From Nemertoderma westbladi (taxonomy: Eukaryota; Xenacoelomorpha; Nemertodermatida; Nemertodermatidae), in NCBI GenBank assembly GCA_032718475.1, contig JAUCBJ010005728.1, forward strand, positions 1 through 48,729: a DNA stretch of 48,729 nt, read 5' to 3'. The position numbers and the translations under genes were made by a program. Every line of letters begins with the position of its first letter. Within the stretch, counting starts at the first letter, position 1. Below are positions 32,027 to 41,672 of this stretch, piece after piece. Below the pieces are notes generated by a model. That model did not search any database, was not told the origin of the DNA, and saw nothing but the letters and a program-made list of their open reading frames with translations.

Positions 32027-33385
32027 TTGACGGAGAACTTCCTGGTTAAACCGGAAGAGGGATCATATGAGAGACAGCGGATTACTCAGATAGAGACGAC
32101 TATACAACAGAACCCTAGCCAGGAATTTATTACGAGGGATGAGTTAAGTGCTAGTTTAGCGCAAGCTATATCGCCGCACATCCAACCTATAACGGACATG
32201 CTTAGTAACCTACGGTTAAAGGAAGCAGCCCAGGTAAGAAGTAATTCAAATCCTAGCAGGCCTGAGTTAGATAAAGTCCAACCTAGTCAACAAGTACGCA
32301 TATCGGAGGCAACTATACCACATAGACCTCAGGTAAGGACGCCTGTCCTGACTATCCATAATCCCGATTTCGAAAACTCGGCCGAGAAGTTTATACAAGA
32401 GGCTTGGGTCAGGGCTTCGGCACGCAAACCAACGCGAGCGCTGAGGACTGATACTGACTCAACCAATGAAGAGAAAGACATGAGACGTCAGAAGTCCCGA
32501 AACTATAAGGAAAGAAGGACCGACGCGGAGCAGGTAAGTTTTAATCCCCGGGAAAGGACCAGACTTAATAACCCTGCAGAACTAAACCATTTGTTAACCC
32601 GGAACGACGCAACCCTTAGAGACATAGGTAAGTTTGCTGCTAGGCAAGGACTGCTGACGCAACAACCCCAGAAGTTTATGGGCAACCACAAACATTGGAG
32701 GACGTTCAAAACCTATGTCGACGAACAACTGACCAACAGCACCTTTACTCCCAAGGAGAAGTTCAACTATTTGCTTCAAATGCTCCATCGAGAACCTAGA
32801 GCCATTGCTGACATCTTCGTCGGCAATGAAAGAGCATTTGAGTTGGCAATGAAGACGCTTAGCAACATTTACGGGAATAAAACCAAGATGGCACAGTCGA
32901 TAGTGGAAGACTTGGGGAAGGGCAGAAGGATTACAACTCCGTTAGAGCTGTTGAACTTAGCGAATGCTATTTCGAACGCATTGGATATCTTGATGACGGT
33001 GAATCTACCTCATCATGGTGATCACGCCGAAGTTTTGAAGAGCGTAATTAGACGTTTAAACATGCGTTACAGACAGAAATGGCGCAAATTAGAGAATAAG
33101 TTGGAGGGTCAAGGTAAGGTGTTGACACTTCAACATATTCATGACATGATAGCCACAGACGCAGTAGCAGAGATGAAATCAAATTTCTCAGAGGAGAATA
33201 TGAGAGAGTCTAAACCTGTTGTTACCGGTAAGTCTATGGTAAGTTTTGACGATGACAGGACCACTGTGACATTTAACTCAGTAGACAGATATAATTCGAG
33301 TACCCCAGCCTTTAGATCAGACTCGCGCGTATGGTCAGGTGAGCGGTTAGATAGACCTAGGTTGAAGCAACAGGAGGATTTGTAG
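32027..33385 (+). CDS. Gag core (DUF1759-like), element 3
   Basis: A 452-codon segment with the BEL/Pao capsid pattern at residues about 215-330 (KFMGNHKHWRTFKTYV, FNYLLQMLHREPRAI, LSNIYGNKTKMA). The region before it is a basic, proline-containing linker. The true frame extends upstream of the ATG at 32,027 into the coiled coil after a frame change. The zinc knuckles follow in another frame from about 33,384. Seven GGTAAG motifs lie in its sense strand. Confidence 0.85.
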   Translation: MTENFLVKPEEGSYERQRITQIETTIQQNPSQEFITRDELSASLAQAISPHIQPITDMLSNLRLKEAAQVRSNSNPSRPELDKVQPSQQVRISEATIPHRPQVRTPVLTIHNPDFENSAEKFIQEAWVRASARKPTRALRTDTDSTNEEKDMRRQKSRNYKERRTDAEQVSFNPRERTRLNNPAELNHLLTRNDATLRDIGKFAARQGLLTQQPQKFMGNHKHWRTFKTYVDEQLTNSTFTPKEKFNYLLQMLHREPRAIADIFVGNERAFELAMKTLSNIYGNKTKMAQSIVEDLGKGRRITTPLELLNLANAISNALDILMTVNLPHHGDHAEVLKSVIRRLNMRYRQKWRKLENKLEGQGKVLTLQHIHDMIATDAVAEMKSNFSEENMRESKPVVTGKSMVSFDDDRTTVTFNSVDRYNSSTPAFRSDSRVWSGERLDRPRLKQQEDL

Positions 33386-34221
33386 GTTGCCAATTCTGCT
33401 TACTAAAGGAGGTAAGATCTGACGACCATAAGTTAGATAGTTGCAGACGGTTCAAAGAATTAACTTCGGAACAGAGAAGAGTTCAAGTGCGGACGTTGGA
33501 CACCTGTTGAGCATGTCTTGCGCCAGGTCATGTACGGCGGCAGTGCCCGAACAGCAAAGATAGATGCATGGAATGCGGCAGACTACATCACAAATTGCTA
33601 CATGCGGATTTCCATACTCCAACGGACCATTACTTACAGCGAAATCCTCAAAGGAAAGGGAGCAGAGAACCCGTATCAACAAGGAGAAATACGTACACCG
33701 GCATTCAAGACGATGGTTATCAACCAGGTTCGTCGGACGAGGATGGCGAGTTGAGCGTGAGAGAGGTGACCTGCCAAGGTTTCACCGCGGATAGTTCATC
33801 GACCAGCGCGCGGACATATTTATCATCGGCCACGTCGGAAATATTTAGCGTGATTCCGGTGAAACTTACTGGCGATAAGGGATCTAAGCGAATATATGTG
33901 ATGTTGGACACTACGTCCACATTATCTTATATCGACGAGGAAGTGGCCAGAGCCGTTTCTAGCTTCCAGGACGCAGAGGAAATCCAAATAGAGTTAAAGT
34001 CTATGCACGGGGTAGGAGACCTCAAGGGACACAGAATTTCGGTAGAACTAGACTCCCTACTTCCGAGATACCAGCACACTCGACAAGAACGGAGAGCTTT
34101 GCCATTAGATGGATTTAAGTGTCTAGCTATGAAGGGATTCGGCAGGCAGTTAGGTAAGGTGCCGCCGATGAGTCCCATAGCACAGGAGTATTTTGATAAA
34201 CTCAGAGTACCGAGACACTAG
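33384..34221 (+). pseudogene. Zinc knuckles and protease of element 3
   Basis: One frame gives three Cys/His clusters between 33,384 and 33,616. The middle one is interrupted by TGA just after its first cysteine, and the last is CMECGRLHHKLLH. The frame then reads into an acidic linker and a protease core near 33,895, VMLDTTSTLSYID. The usual catalytic D-[ST]-G-[AST] is altered to DTTS, so the essential glycine is lost. With the stop, this protease is inactive as it stands. Confidence 0.8.
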
Positions 34222-34242
34222 GTAGGTTATAGGAATGTTTCT

Positions 34243-35784
34243 ATGTTGATTGGTGCAGAACAGCTGATCGCACACCAAATATGGGAAACGAGACCAGCTG
34301 AGCCGCATGTAAATGGACCATATGCCCATACGACTATATTAGGTTGGTATACACGAGTACCCATGTCTTATGAGTTTACAGGTGGCGACAAGCCAATGGA
34401 TAGATACGACGGATTAAAGCCTATAACTGAAACACCGTTAGTAGAACCACCAGACATAGACGAGTTTAGGAGAACCTGTATTGACCATTATAGTGACGTT
34501 AGCGAGTCGGACGAGGAGTTGATTCCCGATAATGTTAGATTGTCGGAACCACTTCACAATGACCGGACAGATAGCGAACCCGAGGACTACTGTTATCAGA
34601 CCCGTGGGTCTGGTTCAGCGGCCCACGCTACTTATCTGAGCAACGTTTTGACTTATACCGACATAGTGGAGGGTCAAGTGGCTAGATATCGAGACCTTGA
34701 CATTTTCCAATACAGTGAGGAGGAGCTACAGAAGGAATTGATACGCCAGGACCTCAAGACAGGAGCCAGAACCGTCAAATGGCTGGATAGGGACGCAATG
34801 GAACCCAGTGGATATGACCTAGCCATGTCTGCTGATGAGAAACGGTTGCTAGAGATGATGGAAGGCACCATACGTCTGCTACCGACTGGACATTTTGAAG
34901 TTGGAATGTTGTGGCGTCGACAACCTCCTAAGTTGGAGAACAACTACAACTTAGCCTTGAAAAGATTGAACGGAGTAAGCGCTCGGTTGTTGAAGAATCC
35001 AGACATTAGGGAGAAGTATTGCACCCAGATCAACAACTATTTCGATAAGGGATTTGCTGGGAAGGTAGAGGACCCTGACTTAGTGACAGACCAGACTTAT
35101 TACCTCCCACACCACTATGTGTCTCACCCTGACAAGCCTGACAAAGTCCGAGTAGTCAACGACTGCGCAGCAGTCTACAGAGGTATGTCCCTGAATTCAG
35201 AATTGATGGATGGTCCCAACCTGAACAATTATTTGATAGGAATACTGTTGCGTTTTAGACAGCGGCGATTCGCATTTACTTGTGACATCGAGGCGATGTT
35301 CCACCAGGTAAGAGCCTGTAAGGAAGACCAGGATAGCCTTCGATTTCTCTGGTTTGAGAATGAAGACTTATCCGGCCCAGTGGTTACATACCAAATGTAC
35401 GTTAGGATATTTGGCACCCGCGATAGTCCAAACGGCACGCTGTTTGTTCTAAAGAAAATGGCAACAGCCCAGATTGGTAAGTATCCAGTAGAGGTTATCG
35501 AGTCCATCTTGAGAAACTTCTACATGGACGACGGATTGGTGTCCAAGGACACAGCGGAACAAGCCATAGAAGTGCCTACAGAAGTACGGCCTACAGAAGT
35601 GCTTGGCTACAGGGGGTTTTCCTCTAACCAAGTTCACTACGAACTCGGAGGCCCTATTAGAGTCGTTCCTGGTAAAAGATCGCGGGAGCGGAGACATAGA
35701 ATTAGGGGTAGAACCCATCCCCATGGCGCGAGTACTGGGACTCGCTTGGAACCCGAACACGGACAAGTTCCAGGTAAGAGTTAG
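34243..35784 (+). pseudogene. Protease end and reverse transcriptase of element 3
   Basis: It starts with the LIGAEQ motif of the protease and ILGWYTR. An acidic linker and the conserved N-terminal RT region follow (GHFEVGMLWRRQPPKLENNY), then FTCDIEAMFHQV and the catalytic YMDD at 35,521-35,532 (residues 427-430). The frame is left near 35,605, where the following ORF takes over. Copying the RNA genome into DNA is the family role. The copy is broken by the frame change. Confidence 0.9.
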
Positions 35785-37615
35785 ATTTGAGCCCAGTAGC
35801 CCAGACAAAGTTTTGACAAAGAGAATTTGCTTATCGACATTGAGTAGACTATTTGACCCGATGAACTTTATCAGTCCGGTAATATTACAGGCACGAGCGT
35901 GCATGAGGAAAATTTGGTTGTCCGACCTAGAGTGGGACGAACCAATATCTCCTATACATACAAAGCAGTGGAGAGAGTGGGAAGCCGAGTTGCATGTATT
36001 GAAAAATATAGATGTACCCCGCTCCTACTTTCCGAATCAGCTGGTATTTCCAGCTGATCTCGAACTGCACCTATTTAGTGACGCAAGTGACACCAGCTTT
36101 GGTATGGTAGCCTACCTTCGCCGAGAGGTAAGTCAAGACAAGTTTGAGACGGCTTTTGTGACTTCTAGATCAATGACAATGCCGGTCAAATACATGACTG
36201 TCCCTCGTGCAGAGTTGCAGGCGGCAGTAGTTTCAGTCGAGGTAAGTAAGCAGGTAACAGAGGAGTTAGACACATCATTGACCTTATTCTATTGGACGGA
36301 CGCATCCTTAGTGTTAGTATACATTGCAGCCAACGATATTGCACTAAAGACATTTGTGGCCAACAGACGCGCTCAGATCGTCGACTTTTCGACGAAGGAA
36401 CAATGGAGACATTGTCCGGGAGTGTTAAACCCAGCCGACATAACTTCGAGAGGTGCAATGCCGGCGGAATTCTGTCAGAAAGAGTCCCAGGAGTTTTGGT
36501 TGCATGGACCTGATTTTCTAACGAGGACACAGGAACATTGGCCAGAGCGACTGAAGATAGTGACCAATCCGATGCCAGAGGATGCAGAAGTCAAAGTGGA
36601 GAAAGTCTCTAAGTCAAAGTCGAAAGCCAAACTCAAGTCATTGGAGCGGCCTGAAGAGTCATTGGAGCGGCCTGAAGAGTTATTGGAACGGCCCGGAGAC
36701 CTGTCAGACCAACAGACTTACGTGACTACTAGGTCCGGAAGGGTAAGTTATGACATAAAACCACCCTTACAGACTAAACCAGAGTCACAATTGGTAAGTG
36801 ACGGACAGAAAATGACCGACACAATGGAGCCTTTGGTTTCCAAACCTGCGGGTTTGGATTCGAAACTTCCATTAATTAGCGGACAACCGTCGCTGGCATT
36901 AGAGCCATGTAGTATTTATGACAAATTACTAAATTCGTCTGTCTCTTGGCTGACAATTTGTAAAAGAACTGCGTGGTTAAGCCGATATGTTTCGTACCTT
37001 TGTTTAAAACATTTGGAACATTTAGGAGAACAAATGAGCGCTAATAGTGAGCGAATTCAGAAATTGAAACAACCTCTGACAGAGGATGAGATTGATCAAG
37101 CGGAATTAAAGCATTTGAAACATTATCAAATGTGTGCCTTCCCAAAAGAATTCTATCTATTATCGGCTCAACGACCAGTTCTCTATAAACCCCTTAGAAA
37201 ATGGAGTCCATTAATCCATAAGGGTTTGATTTGTCACAGATCGAGAATCCAGACTGTCGACATAAACTCACAGTTTAGGGTCCCAGTGATAATCCCTAGT
37301 CACCCAATAGAATTGCAAAGAGCAATTCTATGGGATATACATAAGAGGTTGCATCACGCGGGAAAGTTACACTGTTTGTCGGCAGCGAGACAGCGATTCA
37401 TTATATTGCAGCCAAGCAGGGCAGTAGGCACTATGTATGACGCCTGTCTGGTTTGCAAGAGAGTGAACGCCAGAGTATTGGAACAGGAGATGGCTGAACT
37501 CCCGGAAGCGAGAGTGCAGGCATATGACCCACCCTTTACAAATACAGGGGTGGATTGCTTTGGTCCGATTGAGGCAAAGAGTGGACGGCTGACCCACAAG
37601 CGATGGGGCTACTGA
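35603..37615 (+). pseudogene. RT connection, RNase H and N-terminal integrase, element 3
   Basis: In order: RT connection (GFPLTKFTTNS), RNase H acidic motifs (LFSDASDTSFG, VPRAELQAAV, YWTDASLVL, CPGVLNPADITSRG), a variable linker with a 21-bp tandem repeat, the integrase zinc-binding residues (HKRLHHAG ... CLVCKR) and the first catalytic aspartate (NTGVDCFGPIE). The frame is lost at about 37,610, after KRWG, and integrase continues in the frame starting 37,603. Confidence 0.9.
36646..36708 (+). repeat. 21-bp coding tandem repeat
   Basis: TCATTGGAGCGGCCTGAAGAG is repeated three times with drift in the third copy, encoding a repeated SLERPEE. It lies in the linker between RNase H and integrase. 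Confidence 0.85.
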
Positions 37616-38324
37616 CATGCATGGCTAGTAGGGCCATACATATCGAGCGTGTAGCAAACATGTCGACCAAATCTCTGCTCCTGGCCTTAAAGAGATTTAT
37701 GGCCAGGAGAGGATTAGTAAAGGTGTTCTACTCTGACAAGGGTACAAACTATGTCGGAGGGAATAGCGAGTTGAACGCGGCTCACAGAGCAGCGCAGAAT
37801 AGAGAAATTTCTGCAGCACTTTTGCCGCAAAGAGTAGAGTGGAGATTTAATACTCCAGAAAGTCCTTGGAGAGGAGGAAGTTGAGAGCGTTTAGTTCACT
37901 CTGTAAAGCAGGCCATTGCCAAGACGTTGCCTGTAAATAAACAACTTACCGACGACGAGCTGGTCACAGCTTTCATCGAAATCGAGCATACACTAAACTC
38001 GAGGCCGATAGCTATGTTGCCAGACGGTGTTGCATTAACGCCGAATCATTTGCTAATGCAGATTCCAGCATTTCTTGTGCCGGCATCAGAACCCATTAGT
38101 GCCGACCTATACAGTCGTAAGAGCTGGAAGGTAACACAATTTGTGGCGTACACATTCTGGGAATATTGGCGGGAATATTATCTTCCCACCATATCTACCA
38201 GATCAAAGTGGTACAAACGGTTCGGAGCCTCCAAAGAGGAGACTACGTATTGATAACCGAACCGATTGTCAAGAGAAAATATTGGGAGACTGGAGTCATC
38301 TTGCACATACACCCAGACGTGCAA
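37603..38324 (+). pseudogene. Integrase catalytic core of element 3
   Basis: It carries the second catalytic aspartate in YSDKGTNYVGG and the glutamate region FIEIEHTLNSRP. It is interrupted by TGA at about 37,882, where a conserved tryptophan is expected (GGS-stop-ERLVHSV). The DUF5641-type tail starts near 38,230 in another frame (RGDYVLITEP) and is cut at 38,324 by the LINE insertion. The tail resumes at 39,605. Confidence 0.88.
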
Positions 38325-39604
38325 CTACTAGGATCGGCATGCTGCATTGCAGCTGCATTTTTAAGAATGCTGTGCCGGCTTGTCAACAAAATTGCACCGC
38401 CACAACTCCCTATCACCCATGACATTTGCTAGATCATCCGCATCTTTAAGGCCAGTGTCCTTTAAGATGCGTCTCAAGAAAGTCATGGGCTGTCCACCAT
38501 GCTTATTCACTCCATGAGGCTGCCAAAGTACAAGATTATGCACTGGCTGGTCCTCACGGCGAAAGCAATGTCCTGCAAAGCGGAGGCGATTTTGTTCTAG
38601 TGTCAAGCTTGGGGGAACCAATGAGACACCTCCAATGTTATATAGTGTCTGGTTGGAGATGTGTGCATTGTACTTGACACAATGAACCCGGCGTAGCATT
38701 CTTGTGAATGTGCCATCCAGAGATTTGGTGTCCTCAGCAGTTAGAGCCCAGCATGGACTCCCGTAGAGGAGTACTGGAACTACTGCTGCTCTAAATAATC
38801 GGACCTTAAGTTTCCGATTAATTCTAGGTGACTTCCAAATCCTGGAAAGCCTATTCAAGGCTGCCCATGCCTTTCCCTTACGTATTCGAAGGTCCTCACC
38901 TGACTTCCGGATCCATGATCCCAGGTAACAGAAGTAGTCCACATGCTGAAGCATACCATCCTTTGAGCTTATGCTCATCCGATCAGAGACTTGCTGAGGA
39001 CTTTCAAAGTTAACTGTCAGAATTTTGGTCTTTCTGGAGTTAATAAAAAGACCAACACTAGAAGCAGCATGTTCTAATGAGCTGAGGAGCCGTTGGGCTC
39101 CCTCTAATGATTCTGAGAGTACTCCTAAGTCATCAGCAAAGTCTAGATCAGTTAGGTACTTGGCAGGATTTCCTCGACTTCTGGAGCCAGTAGGTGGAGT
39201 TATCATCACCCCATCATCATTATGATGATCTAAGGACATGCGTAGAACATAGTCTACCACAATAATGAACAAGAATGGTGCAAGTGTGTCTGCTTGGAGG
39301 ACGCCCCATAACACTTCAAATGGTTCTGTGTCACCGTCAACAGTAGACACAAATGTTGTCGAATCATCGTATACTGATCTGATTGTTGCAATAATTTCAT
39401 CAGGAATCCCATATAATGAAAGTATGCTGAACATACGTGACCGAGAGACTGAATCAAAGGCCTTGAAGAAGTCAACAAAGATAACAGCCAGATGCCTGTC
39501 TTTCTTTTTTGATAATTCTTCAATTATCCTTCTAAGAGCCAAAATGGGCTCCATGGTCCCACGACCTTTACGGAACCCATTCTGATTTCCACGGAGCAGT
39601 CTTG
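38325..39604 (-). mobile_element. 5'-truncated LINE inserted in the integrase tail
   Basis: The insert is flanked by a perfect 9-bp duplication GACGTGCAA (38,316-38,324 and 39,605-39,613). Its only ORF (39,554-38,361, frame open to the 5' junction) is the C-terminal part of a non-LTR reverse transcriptase, with FVDFFKAFDSV, GVLQADTLAPF and the catalytic FADD (residues 139-142). The 3' end has no poly-A tail and ends GATCCTAGTAG. The clade is not assigned. Truncation at the 5' end is typical of LINE insertion. Confidence 0.92.
38361..39554 (-). CDS. LINE reverse transcriptase, C-terminal 397 codons
   Basis: It includes the RT fingers and palm (KKDRHLAVIFVDFFKAFDSV, DLDFADDLG) and the thumb and C-terminal region (FCYLGSWI, LNRLSRIWKSP, VPVLLYGSPCWALT, RMLRRVHCVKY). 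The frame is unbroken across 397 codons, so the insertion is fairly recent compared with its host element. Endonuclease and first-ORF regions are missing. GVLQADTLAPF has alanine where this family usually has glycine. Confidence 0.9.
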   Translation of the reverse strand: MEPILALRRIIEELSKKKDRHLAVIFVDFFKAFDSVSRSRMFSILSLYGIPDEIIATIRSVYDDSTTFVSTVDGDTEPFEVLWGVLQADTLAPFLFIIVVDYVLRMSLDHHNDDGVMITPPTGSRSRGNPAKYLTDLDFADDLGVLSESLEGAQRLLSSLEHAASSVGLFINSRKTKILTVNFESPQQVSDRMSISSKDGMLQHVDYFCYLGSWIRKSGEDLRIRKGKAWAALNRLSRIWKSPRINRKLKVRLFRAAVVPVLLYGSPCWALTAEDTKSLDGTFTRMLRRVHCVKYNAHISNQTLYNIGGVSLVPPSLTLEQNRLRFAGHCFRREDQPVHNLVLWQPHGVNKHGGQPMTFLRRILKDTGLKDADDLANVMGDRELWRCNFVDKPAQHS

Positions 39605-39787
39605 GACGTGCAAAACATAGTGCGCACAGTCACTGTGAAAATTAGGTGCAAGTGTCCGCACCCAAATAAGTGTAAAACTAATGGTTTACACACCTTGGAC
39701 CGACCGGTCCAAGATATTGTGTTATTAGAGGAGACACGCATCGAGACGGGAGATTATAATTTGTCTCCTGCCTCAAACAAAAATTAG
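39605..39787 (+). pseudogene. C-terminal tail of element 3 integrase, after the LINE
   Basis: After the repeated GACGTGCAA the frame gives IVRTVTVKI and HTLDRPVQDIVLLEE, the closing motif of the DUF5641-type tail in Pao polyproteins, and ends at a natural stop. A perfect 8-bp stem CTTGGACC/GGTCCAAG with loop GACC lies inside it (39,694-39,713). Confidence 0.8.
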
Positions 39788-40527
39788 TGTTGGACGCAAC
39801 TCACTTCGTATGCATTCCTCGTATGCAAATACTAGGAAATGCATAGGAGCGGGTTTGTGGTGATTTGCGTTGAGAATTTGTCTGGTGGGTATCAAAACAA
39901 AATTTTATTTTCAAAATTTTTGAAAAATTAAAAAATTTAAAAAAATTAGAAGTGAACCCAAGACAATTCCAAACGCTGTGTATAGACGCGTTTTAGAATT
40001 CGTCTATAGATATACAGTAATTTGAAAAGTCGTGAAGCCTGGAAAATAGCATTTAGAAACCATGGTGACGGTTATATTACGTAGGAGTGTAAATTGAGTT
40101 TAGCAACCTCCACAGATTGGTGCCAACAGTGCAACTAAGGTGCTAAAGGTTAGTAGCACCAGAGGCGTACACGGACTCCACTCAGTAGTTTGCAGTGAAG
40201 TGAGATGTTCGATTATCAAACCTGTGGGTTTGGTATAGTCGAGCATTGAGACTATTGTCCTTTCTAACTACTGTAGTTTAGTATGAGTAATGGGAGTAGT
40301 TTGGGCATCAAAAAGTGAGTCGGTCACGGCCAGTTTATCTCCGAAGTTTTTGCGCTATGCATGGGAATAGGTTAGAAGGTAGTTAGGAATGAGACGGGAT
40401 CTAGAAAGCCGAACCTGAACTGCTGGAAGGCGGCCGGGTAGCTCGGGAAGTTTGTCCCTCCGCACCATCTAACTGATTTTCCCACAGTGTAATTGGTTTG
40501 CGTAACGAACTATTGGGATATATGTAT
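39788..40527 (+). other. Spacer between integrase and 3' gene of element 3
   Basis: No protein is recognised. An A/T-homopolymer-rich patch lies at 39,890-39,960. Near the end there is a good 3' splice-site-like sequence (CTAACTGATTTTCCCACAG, ending 40,487), placed just before the extra 3' gene. One copy of the dispersed palindromic motif is at 40,217. Confidence 0.5.
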
Positions 40528-41195
40528 TTGCGGCACGATGAGCCGCTACCTGCCGTCCGAGATCAATTCGACGGAATGCATCTGCACCGGAGGCCTCGAG
40601 GTGAGGATTAGGAGACGCCAAAGGTCTTCAGAGTATATAAGTTGTTCTACAAATGCGGTGAATGCATGAATAAACAAGACGTGGCGATTCCCGATCGACT
40701 GAACGAGCAACATCCTGAACCGTAACGCGATGTCAAGCTCACCAGTTCCTTAGATACAACGAGGGAGGTTACCCGATGAGCAACCCGATGATCAGTATCG
40801 ACTTTAGCGGAAAGCGACCTCCGAGACCCATTACGCCGACCGTTACGACTTTAGATCCGTATTTGGAGATTAAACCCTGTTCGACACCCAGTTTGATAGA
40901 CACGGCGGCGGCCATTTCGCTATACCGAGCCTATAAGGACTTAGAGGCGCGGCGCGAAGCGGCACGGGACTCTAGTTCCTGGACCACGTTCACTTCGCTT
41001 CACCAGGAGAGGAAGCTCACACCTGAGTATCCAGACGAGATTCGCGCCGTCCATCTGTCTACTAACTATACCCACGATCCACGATTTATACGATATTTAC
41101 TCCAAATTATTTCGGGAAGTTTCGACGCACGCATTATTAAGCCCGAATATGTCCAATCCTTTATATATCATCGTCGCTCTGATATATACGTCTAG
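40528..41195 (+). pseudogene. Extra 3' gene of element 3, broken
   Basis: A first part in changing frames (40,528-40,770) reads DEPLPAVRDQFDGM and then FYKCGEC, matching DRPLPVVPDSFEQM and YYCDEC of the element 1 gene. The 139-codon ORF 40,776-41,195 begins MISIDFSGKRPP with TLDP, similar to the start of the 2,233-1,742 piece of element 1. It ends with a segment faintly like its 1,651-1,200 piece, so it looks internally shortened. No membrane segment or signal peptide is visible. The function is unknown; possibly a nucleic-acid-binding accessory protein. Confidence 0.6.
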
Positions 41196-41672
41196 ATTTA
41201 TTATCCAGCGCACAATTGGCGGCCTAAGGAGACTCGTTTGGGGTCATTGACCTCTGAACGAGTGGAGGAGCAACGGACCGCCGCGCCCACAGCCGGAGCT
41301 CACAGCTCGCGGCAAGTTCCAGAAGGAGGAGTCCTTGGCAAGCGTCAAGCCAAGGACGAGCAGTTCCATTCTATAAAGTTGCAGAAGGAGGAGTTGGCGG
41401 AGGCGCCCACAGGGACACAGTCAAATGGGACGAGGCCGAGGGAGGAGCACCAGTCGAGAGATAGTCGGTGACCAGGGAACGTCGTCGCCGGTTCCGGGAA
41501 GTGACGCCTCACGGACGCCGTCAACAGAGTCTACAGGGGGTAGACTGGTGTATCTGGGGATGGGACAAAGGAGAGGAGCGAGCCCGGGAGACCCAGGAGC
41601 TAGCCGATGAGACTATAATATCAGGGGGCGACAAACTCTAGACATATACATCATCGTCGCTCTGATGTATAT
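41162..41672 (+). other. Two hairpins with identical loops
   Basis: Hairpin 1 (41,162-41,188): stem TATATATCA/TGATATATA, loop TCGTCGCTC. Hairpin 2 (41,644-41,672): stem ATATACATCA/TGATGTATAT, same loop. One stem pair is changed on both sides (T-A to C-G). The first overlaps the end of the 40,776-41,195 ORF and the second is in non-coding sequence. Confidence 0.7.
41196..41640 (+). pseudogene. Hydrophilic remnant after the 3' gene
   Basis: Two short frames (41,238-41,471 and 41,425-41,610) are Glu/Lys/Gly-rich and lack recognisable domains. They may be the decayed C-terminal part of the extra gene, whose element 1 counterpart ends in a basic tail. Confidence 0.35.

Noticed and set aside
35595-37620. 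Programmed frameshifting between the RT, RNase H and integrase frames of element 3
   Set aside because: Breaks occur inside conserved domains and no slippery site plus structure is seen. Mutational frameshifts are simpler.
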